A stretch of DNA of 64,000 bases from Pseudomonadota bacterium (GTDB lineage Bacteria; Pseudomonadota; Gammaproteobacteria; Burkholderiales; Nitrosomonadaceae): positions 42,380 to 106,379 of the forward strand of contig JAFEGA010000018.1 of assembly GCA_018240285.1 (NCBI GenBank), written 5' to 3'. This document shows, piece after piece, positions 34,713 to 46,495 of this stretch (the stretch's first letter is position 1; each line of letters begins with the position of its first letter). The notes under the pieces are model-generated. The model was not told the origin of the DNA. It saw only the letters and a list, made by a program, of their open reading frames with translations, and did no database searches. Made by a program: the position numbers and the translations under genes.

Positions 34713-36024
34713 CTCCGGCCTGTTTTCACCGCATCAACCCAAAGTACCGCTGGCAGAGCAATTACGCCCCAAGCATCTGAACGACATCATCGGGCAAAGC
34801 CACTTGCTCGGGGCTGGAAAACCGCTGCGCCTGGCGTTTGAATCGGGGAAACCGCATTCGATGATTTTGTGGGGTCCGCCGGGAACCGGCAAAACCACGC
34901 TGGCGCGCATTATGTCGACCGAATTCAACAGCGAATTCATTGCGCTGTCAGCCGTGCTGTCCGGCATCAAGGACATCCGCGCCGCCATCGAGCAGGCCGA
35001 ATTGACGTTGCAACAAAGCGGGCGGCACACCATTCTGTTTGTCGATGAAGTTCACCGCTTCAACAAATCGCAGCAGGATGCTTTTTTACCGTACGTCGAG
35101 CAAGGCTTAATCACTTTCGTCGGTGCCACCACGGAAAATCCATCGTTCGAGGTCAACAACGCTTTGCTGTCGCGCGCGCAGGTTTACGTGCTGACCGCGC
35201 TATCGGAAACGGAATTAACGCAATTATTCGAACGCGCGCAAAAGCTGGCGCTCAGCAATCTGCAATTTACCGATGACGCGCGGCAGTTGCTGATCGAATT
35301 CGCCGACGGCGACGCCCGCCGTCTGCTGAACTTGCTGGAACAAATCCAAACTGCGGCTGAAACCGGGAGCCTCACGTCTATCGACAAGGATCGGGTCGTG
35401 AATACCTTGTCGCGCAATGCGCGCAACTTCGATAAAGGCGGCGATGCGTTTTACGATCAGATTTCCGCGCTGCACAAATCGGTGCGCGGCTCTTCGCCGG
35501 ATGCGGCACTGTACTGGCTGTGCCGCATGCTCGACGGCGGCGCCGATGCGTTGTATATCGGGCGGCGGCTGGTGCGCATGGCGACCGAAGACATCGGCCT
35601 GGCCGATCCGCGCGCGCTTCGCCTGACTCTGGACGCATGCGAAACTTATGAACGGCTGGGCAGCCCGGAAGGCGAACTGGCGCTGGCGCAAGCGGCTTTG
35701 TATCTGGCCTGCGCGCCGAAAAGCAACGCCGCTTATCTGGCTTACAACAAGGCGCGCTCGTTTGTCGCCCACGATAAATCGCGGCGCGTGCCGCTGCATC
35801 TGCGCAATGCCCCGACGAAACTGATGAAGGACATCGGCTACGGCGACGCTTATCGCTACGCGCACGATTGCCCGGATGCATACGCCGCAGGTGAAAACTA
35901 TTTTCCAGATGATATGCCCGAGGTCAGTTTTTATCAGCCGACTGCTTACGGCCTGGAACAGAAAATCCGGGAAAAGCTGGCTTATTTGCGCAACCTGGAT
36001 GAGAAAGCCCGGCATAAAATATAG
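34705..36024 (+). CDS. rarA: Replication-associated recombination ATPase RarA (MgsA)
   Basis: A 439-aa AAA+ clamp-loader-like ATPase that acts at stalled replication forks. I place the start at the GTG at 34705 (VSDSGLFSPHQPKVPLAEQL), overlapping the end of lolA; longer versions would read through lolA. Walker A is GPPGTGKTTLARIMS, Walker B is ILFVDEVHRFNKSQQDAFLP, and sensor 1 is FVGATTENPSFEVN. The C-terminal tetramerisation region contains LHKSVRGSSPDAALYWLCRM. It belongs to the ftsK-lolA-rarA-serS run. Confidence 0.94.
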   Translation: MSDSGLFSPHQPKVPLAEQLRPKHLNDIIGQSHLLGAGKPLRLAFESGKPHSMILWGPPGTGKTTLARIMSTEFNSEFIALSAVLSGIKDIRAAIEQAELTLQQSGRHTILFVDEVHRFNKSQQDAFLPYVEQGLITFVGATTENPSFEVNNALLSRAQVYVLTALSETELTQLFERAQKLALSNLQFTDDARQLLIEFADGDARRLLNLLEQIQTAAETGSLTSIDKDRVVNTLSRNARNFDKGGDAFYDQISALHKSVRGSSPDAALYWLCRMLDGGADALYIGRRLVRMATEDIGLADPRALRLTLDACETYERLGSPEGELALAQAALYLACAPKSNAAYLAYNKARSFVAHDKSRRVPLHLRNAPTKLMKDIGYGDAYRYAHDCPDAYAAGENYFPDDMPEVSFYQPTAYGLEQKIREKLAYLRNLDEKARHKI

Positions 36025-37368
<1,344 letters not shown>

Positions 37369-37419
37369 AAACGGGCCTTATCTTTTCATCTTTCTTATTC
37401 TTATAAAGGATGCATCATC

Positions 37420-38103
37420 ATGGAAAATCAAAATAGCGGGCAATCAAGTCATCAATCCGGCGACGATCTCAAATCGCTAGAAGCTGAAATTCGTGAAGCG
37501 CTTACCAATGGCACGCATGTCAAGGAAACGGTGCATCGGTTGACGCTGAAAGCCATGAATGCAAAAAACATCGACCTGGAATCGCTGCAGCGGATCGTTA
37601 ACGCTGTGTTGCAAGGGGTGCACGACGGTGCGATGCAACAATTACAGCATGCCACCAACCAAGCTCAGGCGGCAAAGTCGCAAGTCACCGAGGCGGTTGC
37701 CGGACTGGATACGGCGCTGGCCGGTTTCGCGCAAGCCTCCAAACTGGCCGTTGAAGAAGCAGCCGGTCAGGCCAAGAAATTCTCCGATAAGGAATTGACG
37801 CGCACCCGTTCCGACCTCGAAGGACTGGAAAATTTGTTTCTGGATACCTTGCATCAAACCGCCACATCGGCACAAGGAGTGTTGTCCGATATCCTGCATG
37901 ACTTAAGCCGTCACGCAAAAAATAACGGCACCGTAGTCGGTTCGCAGCTCAAGGAAACGTTGGCGACCTTTGCGCAACAAGTCGCATCGGTTGGGCACGC
38001 GCAACTGGAAAGTGGCGCCACGCTGGCGCACGCCACCGCGGACATCATCGGCAAAATTGCCAGCGGCGTGCTGTCGGGCATCAACGATCAAAGCAAGAAA
38101 TAG
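37420..38103 (+). CDS. Coiled-coil phasin-like protein (DUF6781-type)
   Basis: A 227-aa soluble, almost wholly helical protein, rich in Ala, Gln and Lys with heptad-like spacing (for example LQGVHDGAMQQLQHATNQAQ). There is no signal peptide or membrane helix. It looks like the DUF6781 proteins of betaproteobacteria and superficially like phasins, but no characterised role is known to me. AAAGGA precedes the ATG at 37420. It follows serS by 51 bp and is convergent with rdgC. Confidence 0.65.
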   Translation: MENQNSGQSSHQSGDDLKSLEAEIREALTNGTHVKETVHRLTLKAMNAKNIDLESLQRIVNAVLQGVHDGAMQQLQHATNQAQAAKSQVTEAVAGLDTALAGFAQASKLAVEEAAGQAKKFSDKELTRTRSDLEGLENLFLDTLHQTATSAQGVLSDILHDLSRHAKNNGTVVGSQLKETLATFAQQVASVGHAQLESGATLAHATADIIGKIASGVLSGINDQSKK

Positions 38104-38145
38104 CGCAAATTGAAGCGATCATGGCCGGTTTGCACCAGCAGCCGG

Positions 38146-39033
38146 TCAATCGCGGTCTTCGCCGCCCAAGGCGTCGATCAGATCGGTGATCAACTGGCTC
38201 AGCTCGCCGGTCATGATGGTGAAATCGCTGACAAACAATTCTTCCGCGCTTTCGGTGGATTCCTTCAGAATATCCTGCGGTGCGATGCGCCGCAGTTGCA
38301 AATTATCCTGCAGCACAAACGAAATCTTACTGTCCCAGGTCAGCGCCAGTTTGATCGCTTTCTTGCCGGCACGGATATGGCGCGCGGTTTCCTCCGCTTC
38401 CAGAATGTGATGGGAATAACGGATGGTTTCTTTTTCATCGCTCATCCCCTGCAACTCGCAATCGCGATCGACGGTAAAAATCGACGGCAAATCGTCACCG
38501 CTCAACCAGCGCGTCATCGCCGACGATGGTGAAATCTTGGTATCGAGCGGCGCCAGCGTGATTCCTTGCACCGTTTTAATGAGCACTTCGATGAATTCCT
38601 CGGCCTTGTTGGCGCTGGACGTATCCAGAACCAGCCGGTTATTCAGCATATCGATCCAGGCGTAGGTTTTATGGCGCTGCGCAAAGGCGCGTGGCAGCAG
38701 CTCGATCACGGTCGCTTCCTTGATATCGCGCACTTGTTTCTTACCCGCTTTGTAACCCTGCATCTGCTCGATTTGCGTAATCCGGTTTTTGGCGTGTTGA
38801 TTGACTACCGAGGCCGGCAGCAACTTCTTCTCCACGCCGAACGCAATCAACCAATGCTGGCCGTACGCATGGACAAAATTCGGCTGTTCGTCGCGCGGCG
38901 TCAGCCAGCCGCGGCTTTGCAGCTCCATTTGCGTGCACGGTTGCAGCGCATGCTGCGACAACGCCTGCTCCAGGCTATCCGGGGTTATATTCCCGCCGGT
39001 AATACGATAAGCTTGTATATTTCTAAACCACAT
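38146..39033 (-). CDS. rdgC: Recombination-associated protein RdgC
   Basis: A 295-aa ring-forming DNA-binding protein that restrains RecA. Typical blocks are MWFRNIQAYRI at the N-terminus, QHWLIAFGVEKKLLPASVVN, GYKAGKKQVRDIKE and WIDMLNNRLVLDTSSANKAEE, plus SPSSAMTRWLSGDDLPSIF. Length matches E. coli RdgC (303 aa). It is a single gene. Confidence 0.95.
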   Translation of the reverse strand: MWFRNIQAYRITGGNITPDSLEQALSQHALQPCTQMELQSRGWLTPRDEQPNFVHAYGQHWLIAFGVEKKLLPASVVNQHAKNRITQIEQMQGYKAGKKQVRDIKEATVIELLPRAFAQRHKTYAWIDMLNNRLVLDTSSANKAEEFIEVLIKTVQGITLAPLDTKISPSSAMTRWLSGDDLPSIFTVDRDCELQGMSDEKETIRYSHHILEAEETARHIRAGKKAIKLALTWDSKISFVLQDNLQLRRIAPQDILKESTESAEELFVSDFTIMTGELSQLITDLIDALGGEDRD

Positions 39034-39079
39034 AGTTTTTATCAGTTAAACGATTGATCCGTTGGGTACTCATCACGGC

Positions 39080-39418
39080 ATGAAAAAAATTTATTCCGCC
39101 AGCAATCTGATGGAAGCGCAGATAGTACTTGATCTGCTCGCACACGCCTACATTCCGGCGCAAATTTTCAACCAGTACGCGCAAGGCATGGCCGGAGAAA
39201 TACCGGTCCACCACGCCTGCCCGGAAATCTGGATCACCCGCGACGAAGATTTCGCACGCGGCAAACAGATCATCGACACCTACGAAAACACTCCAGTCAC
39301 CACCGGCAACGTGCAATGCCCATCCTGCGGCGAGGAAAATCCGGCAAATTTTCAGTTGTGCTGGAAGTGTGGGGGTGGGCTGGAGATTGTGGTGTCTCAC
39401 GATCATCACCAAAACTAA
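39080..39418 (+). CDS. DUF2007 protein with C-terminal zinc ribbon
   Basis: A 112-aa protein. Residues 1-65 form a DUF2007-type signal-transducer-like domain (MKKIYSASNLMEAQIVLDLL, EIPVHHACPEIWITRDED). Residues about 80-105 hold two CxxC pairs (CPSCGEEN and CWKCGGG), a zinc ribbon. The function is unknown. I chose the ATG at 39080 over a TTG at 39062. It is divergent from rdgC. Confidence 0.8.
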   Translation: MKKIYSASNLMEAQIVLDLLAHAYIPAQIFNQYAQGMAGEIPVHHACPEIWITRDEDFARGKQIIDTYENTPVTTGNVQCPSCGEENPANFQLCWKCGGGLEIVVSHDHHQN

Positions 39419-39591
39419 TATTTATCGATTTATTTCAGTTAGCTATATTGAGTCATCTCGAAAGTTAATTTGTAGCTAACAGGAAAAAATATGGGAAGCC
39501 ATTTACAATTCGGTCTCTTAACCGTTTAGTTCGGTTAGATATCGGTGTGGTAATATTTTAAGAGATAAATTACTTGAAAGGAAAAATGCTA

Positions 39592-40302
39592 ATGAAATAT
39601 AGCATTACATTAATAATGCTTTTTCTTTTGGCGATTCTTGCATCTGGATGTGCAATAACACCGAACCGAAATACATTTAGTGTAACGGTTGATTCAATTA
39701 ATGACGCAGCTATAACTAATAAGAATTTATATGTTCTATTACCAGGCAATAAAGATGTAAAGATAGAAGATTTGCAGTTCAAAGAGTATGCGACTTACGT
39801 GAATCGTGCACTCATTAAACACGGATTTGTACCTGCCGAATCACTTGAAAAGGCTAATATTGCAATTCTTATTGTTTATGGCACTGGCGATCCTCAAGAG
39901 CGCGTATATACCTATTCAGTTCCAACTAAAAAAACGGCATCTTCCAGGACAACCGGAATCATTGGATCTGATTACAGTAATTTATACAGAGGTGAAACAG
40001 AGTATACGATTACCGGCGAATCAACTCGAACTGCAACATATATTACGTATTTAAGATATATGATTCTGAAAGCAGTGGATCTTGATGAATACAAAAAATC
40101 AAATGAGGAAATTCAATTATGGAGAACTGTCGCCATGAGCACTGGAGTGAGCAGTGATCTTCGCAGGGTTTTTCCAATTCTGGTAGCCGCATCTCAGCAA
40201 TATTTCGGAGGAAATACAGGTCAAGAGATTAAGGTCGATTTAAATGAAGATGATGATCGAGTTTTTGAGATAAAAGGAATTACCAAAACAAATAAGAAAT
40301 AA
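39592..40302 (+). CDS. DUF4136-like lipoprotein (AT-rich)
   Basis: A 236-aa lipoprotein with signal MKYSITLIMLFLLAILASGC (lipobox Cys20). It has the layout of DUF4136-type lipoproteins: an early FSVTVDSINDAA strand, then KDVKIEDLQFKEYATYVNRAL and ANIAILIVYG. AAGGA lies upstream; the ATG at 39586 is an alternative start. The gene is noticeably more AT-rich than rdgC and tex on either side, which suggests recent transfer. No partner gene is evident. Confidence 0.65.
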   Translation: MKYSITLIMLFLLAILASGCAITPNRNTFSVTVDSINDAAITNKNLYVLLPGNKDVKIEDLQFKEYATYVNRALIKHGFVPAESLEKANIAILIVYGTGDPQERVYTYSVPTKKTASSRTTGIIGSDYSNLYRGETEYTITGESTRTATYITYLRYMILKAVDLDEYKKSNEEIQLWRTVAMSTGVSSDLRRVFPILVAASQQYFGGNTGQEIKVDLNEDDDRVFEIKGITKTNKK

Positions 40303-40402
40303 ATATTAATGACTCAGATTAAAGATTATCGCAAGATATCGCGATCCCTCAGTTACCTGGCTTACCATCCTTTTCCACATTAAACGACCAAAACACAACC
40401 CC

Positions 40403-42604
<2,202 letters not shown>

Positions 42605-42675
42605 AAACCCTGCGGTTAACTCTGCTCAAGCACCAGCATAGAATCACGCAGTTTTTGGGATTTGGACACACCGCA

Positions 42676-42703
42676 AAAACAAACCCCGCCACTCGGGCGG
42701 GGT
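42676..42703 (-). terminator. Terminator of the second PEP-CTERM gene
   Basis: CCCCGCC and GGCGGGG form a 7-bp GC-rich stem with a short loop. On the minus strand it is followed by TTTGTTTTT, so it serves the minus-strand gene ending at 42728. Confidence 0.82.
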
Positions 42704-42727
42704 CGCTGAAAACAAAATCAAATCAGT

Positions 42728-43435
42728 TTAAACGCTTTGCTTTCCGCGTCGCGCCATGAAACCGACCAATCCCAGTCCGGCGAGCAACATTGCGTAAGTT
42801 TCCGGTTCCGGAACAGCAGTCACTTGGTCGAAATTGATATTATCGATTCCCACATTCCAATCGTTATAACCGAAGCGGATCGATAAGGGACCTGCAAATG
42901 TCAGGCTCGGTGTGAATGTGCTGTGCGTAGCGCCAGATCCCAGAATAGTCACCGGAGAGTAATCAAGCAAAATGGTATTGCTGGTACCATCCAGAATCCG
43001 CACTTGAGAATTCGGATGATCGCTAACAGGATAACCGGCCAGATCAAAGCTATTCAAACGAATCGCCCAGCCGGGTTCGGGCACCAGGGTAATTTCCGCA
43101 AACTGATCGCTCGAGGTTACAGAATAAGCTACTTTCGACAAGTCGCCGTAACCACTATGCCAGAAGTCCAGATTATTGTAAGCAACCGTATTGGTGCTGA
43201 TTTGCCATGTGCGGTACTCGGTCGTCACATTGGGTGTATAGCCGTTACCCATCAGGTATGATCCTACGGCGTCGCTTGCAGCGTTCACATTATCGCCGTA
43301 ACTTCCGGGAATATCGCCATAATCCGGTATATCCGGATTCAAATCAAAAGTCAGAATAGTGGCTTGCGCCGATGCCGCGAGCAACACACCCGCTCCCGTC
43401 AGCACCGTTTTCAATAAAAGCGATTGAGCTTTCAT
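42728..43435 (-). CDS. PEP-CTERM sorting-domain protein (235 aa)
   Basis: The C-terminus has VPEPETYAMLLAGLGLVGFM followed by ARRGKQSV, a complete PEP-CTERM signal of the class with PEPETYAMLLAGLGL that is common in betaproteobacteria. The N-terminal signal peptide spans about residues 1-25 (VLTGAGVLLAASAQA). The mature protein is a beta-rich, Asp/Gly/Tyr-rich domain of about 180 residues, without catalytic motifs I recognise. GGAGAAAA precedes the ATG. It is a separate gene with its own terminator. Confidence 0.9.
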   Translation of the reverse strand: MKAQSLLLKTVLTGAGVLLAASAQATILTFDLNPDIPDYGDIPGSYGDNVNAASDAVGSYLMGNGYTPNVTTEYRTWQISTNTVAYNNLDFWHSGYGDLSKVAYSVTSSDQFAEITLVPEPGWAIRLNSFDLAGYPVSDHPNSQVRILDGTSNTILLDYSPVTILGSGATHSTFTPSLTFAGPLSIRFGYNDWNVGIDNINFDQVTAVPEPETYAMLLAGLGLVGFMARRGKQSV

Positions 43436-43841
43436 GATGTTTTCTCCTAATCCTTAAAAGGGATGTAACAAGTATTCATTGCGTCGCAGTTAAACGATCA
43501 ACAAACCACCCGTTTCACCCGAAATGTAACAACAGCAAAAATCTTCTAGTTCTTGTGCACGGCACCTTGTGTCAAATCTCATGACAATAATGCAAAATAA
43601 TTATACATTCATAAGCTTATAAATGTGTAAGAAAAAACTGATGTTCGCTTATCAGAAAACAATGCACAAAAATACGCACACGCCCATAATTATCATTAAA
43701 ACAGAAGGGCAACCATAGTAAGCATTTCCCTTTCTCCCGGGATGATTGTCATACTTTCGGGTAGCGCAGTGTTTTGAGTATGTTATATTGACACCGGCAA
43801 CGCATCATGCCACTCCTATTAACGCTATATGGAGGATCAAG
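43436..43841. other. Intergenic region between PEP-CTERM and TetR genes
   Basis: 406 bp without a gene, AT-rich. It holds a 30-bp near-palindrome at 43601-43630 (listed separately) and the strong ribosome-binding site GGAGG at 43831-43835 for the TetR gene. I see no RNA gene. Confidence 0.5.
43601..43630. promoter_or_regulatory. 30-bp near-palindrome, possible operator
   Basis: The arms around the centre ATAAGCTTAT mirror each other over 30 bp with only three mismatched pairs. It lies about 210 bp upstream of the TetR-family gene and 165 bp upstream of the PEP-CTERM gene. It could be an operator for the regulator; there is no T-tract typical of a terminator. Confidence 0.4.
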
Positions 43842-44546
43842 ATGAAGAAAAGCAAATCCGAGTTACGCGAAGCGATTGTGGATACGGCTATCACCATCGC
43901 GGAACGCTCCAACTGGGAAGCAGTCCGTTTGTTTGACGTAGCCACTGAACTGAATATCACACTGGATGACATCCGCGTTTATTTCCGCGAAAAGGAAGAT
44001 CTGGTCGACGCCTGGTTTGACCGGGCCGACGGTGAAATGCTCAAGGCTGCGGAAACGGTGGAATTCCTCTCTCTGCCGTCGCGCGATCGTTTGCAACATC
44101 TCATCATGGCTTGGCTCGATGCCTTGGCCGCGCACCGCAAGGTCACGCGGCAAATGATCGGTGCCAAGCTGGAACCCGGCCACCTGCACATCCAGATTCC
44201 CGCCATCATGCGCGTCAGCTGCACCGTGCAATGGATGCGCGAAGCCGCGCAACGCGACACCACCTTCGTGCGCCGCGCGCTGGAAGAAACCGCATTGACG
44301 ACGATCTACCTCGCAACATTCGCTTACTGGATGCAAGACGATTCGGAAAATTCACAAAACACGCGCGAGTTTCTGGCGCACAAGCTGAAAATGGCCGAGT
44401 CGCTTGATCACTGGGTATACCGCTCGCCGGACAAAGAAGCTGCAACCGCTGACACGGAGGCGCAGCCGCATAAAATTACCGCAACGCTTGAATCTTCACC
44501 GCTGACCGAACCGCTGGCACAGCAAAGACATGCTAAATCCGGCTAA
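43842..44546 (+). CDS. TetR-family transcriptional regulator
   Basis: A 234-aa protein starting at the ATG at 43842 with GGAGG seven bases upstream. Residues 5-55 form the TetR DNA-binding domain (SELREAIVDTAITIAERSNW, then VATELNITLDDIRVYFREKE). The helical ligand-binding part follows, ending with a disordered tail (about 195-234). The ligand and targets are unknown. It lies 3 bp before a membrane-hydrolase gene, suggesting co-transcription. Confidence 0.82.
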   Translation: MKKSKSELREAIVDTAITIAERSNWEAVRLFDVATELNITLDDIRVYFREKEDLVDAWFDRADGEMLKAAETVEFLSLPSRDRLQHLIMAWLDALAAHRKVTRQMIGAKLEPGHLHIQIPAIMRVSCTVQWMREAAQRDTTFVRRALEETALTTIYLATFAYWMQDDSENSQNTREFLAHKLKMAESLDHWVYRSPDKEAATADTEAQPHKITATLESSPLTEPLAQQRHAKSG

Positions 44547-44549
44547 GCC

Positions 44550-45614
44550 GTGGACCCGTTCACGCATGCCCTAAGCGGTGCTCTGCTGGCGCGCGCTGCG
44601 GCATCACCCGGAGCGCAGCCGCAGCGGAAAGAAACTGCTGTGCCGGTGCATCTGCAAGTAGCCGCCGGTTTCGCTGCAGCCGCATTTCCCGATCTCGATC
44701 TGGTATTGCGGCTGATCGATACGCTGACTTACTTGAATTGGCACCAGGGACCGACGCATTCCTTGGTGCTGCTACCGGTTTGGGCGTGGTTGCTGGCTTG
44801 GCTTTTCTCCAAGCTCAGCCGCGGGCGTTATAACTGGCGGTTGTTTTATCGCCCCGCCTGCCTCGGCATCGCCATCCACATCGCCGGGGACTTGATCACG
44901 TCGTACGGGCTAATGCTGTTTGCACCATTCTCCACCCAGCGTTTTTCACTACCGCTGGTATTTGTCATCGATCCCTGGTTCAGTTTGATTATCGTCACCG
45001 GTTTGGTTGCCTCATGGCGTTACCCGCAGCACAAAGTCCCGGCCATCGCGGCATTGCTGGCGTTATGCGGTTATGTGATATTCTTGTCCACGTTGCACCA
45101 GCAAGCGGTCACCATCGCCAACCGCCACATCGAATCCCAAGCCATTTCCCACCCGCAAATCGACGTGCTGCCGCAACCGCTCTCGCCGTTTCACTGGAAA
45201 ATCATTATCCGTGAGCGCGAAACTTATCATGTCGCGGATATCGATCTCCGGGATTCCGGTGGACAACAACAAAACAACACCGATGCCTGGCTGCTGGCAA
45301 AAATGACCGCCGCCTACCGCCCGGTCATGGAACACAACTGGAAAATTCAACCGCAATTCGGTAACGATCCGGCGAACACAGCCTTAATTCGCGAAGCCTG
45401 GCTCTCCACCGCTTTCGCCCTTTTCCGCGCTTTCGCGCAGTTTCCGGTATTGGATTCCGTAGATGTGCAGGGACAAAAATTTTGCGCCTGGTTCTACGAT
45501 TTACGCTTCAAATTTCCGGAACTGCCACCGTCGTTCCGCTATGGCGTGTGTAGAGAAAATGATCAAGCGGAATGGCAGATGGTGCGGCAACGGGGAGTGT
45601 TTTATATTGATTGA
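44550..45614 (+). CDS. Membrane-bound metal-dependent hydrolase (YdjM/DUF457 family)
   Basis: A 354-aa protein that begins at a GTG with the family's usual opening MDPFTHALSGALLARAA. His/Asp residues in FPDLDLVLRLID and HQGPTHSLVLLPVWAW form the predicted metal site. About five membrane helices follow in residues 70-190, and a soluble C-terminal part of about 150 residues lies after them. The family is related to the LexA-regulated E. coli YdjM, but its substrate is unknown. It follows the TetR gene by 3 bp. Confidence 0.85.
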   Translation: MDPFTHALSGALLARAAASPGAQPQRKETAVPVHLQVAAGFAAAAFPDLDLVLRLIDTLTYLNWHQGPTHSLVLLPVWAWLLAWLFSKLSRGRYNWRLFYRPACLGIAIHIAGDLITSYGLMLFAPFSTQRFSLPLVFVIDPWFSLIIVTGLVASWRYPQHKVPAIAALLALCGYVIFLSTLHQQAVTIANRHIESQAISHPQIDVLPQPLSPFHWKIIIRERETYHVADIDLRDSGGQQQNNTDAWLLAKMTAAYRPVMEHNWKIQPQFGNDPANTALIREAWLSTAFALFRAFAQFPVLDSVDVQGQKFCAWFYDLRFKFPELPPSFRYGVCRENDQAEWQMVRQRGVFYID

Positions 45615-45709
45615 GCTTCCGGTTAAAATGCGTTAGCAATAACAACCATAAACCGGTCTTTGTGTTAATACGCATTCATTAAAAATCTTATGTATTCCCG
45701 ATACAAATT

Positions 45710-46126
45710 ATGAGCTCGCTGAATACCGATTATTTTGAGCGCTGCATTGCTACCTTGAGCCGGGCTTTTAACGGTTTGAATCAGTATCCGCAAGACGATG
45801 ACATGTACGACATTTACCGTGCGGCTTGCGTCAAGGAATTCGAGATCATTCTCGAGCAAACCGGCAAGCTACTGAGAAAATGTTTGAAACCGTATTTCGC
45901 TTCCAGCAAACAAGCCGATCAGCTTATATTCAAGGATATTTTCCGCCAAGCGGCGAAACATGGGTTGATCACTATTGATGAAGCCGAGCGCTGGCTGGTG
46001 TATCGCGATAACCGTAACGATACCGCGCACGATTACGGAGAAGGCTTTGCCAATCAAACACTGGCGCTCTTACCGCAATTTATCGAGGATGCCCGCCGTA
46101 TCGCCGAGGTTTTCCGGCAACAATGA
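45710..46126 (+). CDS. HEPN-domain protein (HI0074 family), likely toxin/substrate-binding partner
   Basis: A 138-aa all-helical protein of the HI0074-type HEPN family. The conserved motif is R102-N-D-T-A-H107 (RX4H), the RNase-associated signature of HEPN domains. In related HEPN/MNT pairs the HEPN protein is a toxin that the MNT partner neutralises by modifying it. The stop overlaps the start of the MNT gene (ATGA). The pairing and overlap strongly support a toxin-antitoxin unit, though activity is not shown. Confidence 0.88.
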   Translation: MSSLNTDYFERCIATLSRAFNGLNQYPQDDDMYDIYRAACVKEFEIILEQTGKLLRKCLKPYFASSKQADQLIFKDIFRQAAKHGLITIDEAERWLVYRDNRNDTAHDYGEGFANQTLALLPQFIEDARRIAEVFRQQ

Positions 46127-46443
46127 CACCCCAACTTCTCCTACGTGAACAGGATCGCAAGCGATTGATAGAACTGCTGAATACGCATTTGCCGGATGTA
46201 ACCGCTTGGGCTTACGGTTCCCGGGTTAACGGCGCTGCGCATGAAGCCAGCGACCTGGACCTGGTTTTGCGTTCAACGGATTTAAGTCCGATTCCCGCTG
46301 ATGAATTGGAAAGTTTTCTGCAAGCATTGCGCGATTCGAATATTCCAATCCTGATCGAAGCACGCGATTGGGCGCGGCTTCCACCCGCATTTCATCAAGA
46401 AATCCTGAAAAAATATGCGGTGGTTCGAACGGGCAATGCTTGA
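46123..46443 (+). CDS. MNT nucleotidyltransferase (HI0073 family), likely antitoxin
   Basis: A 106-aa minimal nucleotidyltransferase. The signature G32-S33 ... D44-L-D46 fits GSx10DxD of pol-beta-type enzymes (YGSRVNGAAHEASDLDLVL). In studied HEPN/MNT pairs this enzyme AMPylates the HEPN partner to silence it. It overlaps the HEPN gene by 4 bp. The pair is convergent with glnS. Confidence 0.9.
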   Translation: MTPQLLLREQDRKRLIELLNTHLPDVTAWAYGSRVNGAAHEASDLDLVLRSTDLSPIPADELESFLQALRDSNIPILIEARDWARLPPAFHQEILKKYAVVRTGNA

Positions 46444-46495
46444 TCGTTTCAGATTTAGTTAGCGGTTCTGTCACGCAAAAACCGTTAATTCCAGG

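Noticed and set aside
39519..39537. Small inverted repeat TAACCG/CGGTTA before the DUF4136-like gene
   Set aside because: A six-base stem in an AT-rich gap is expected by chance and has no T-tract.
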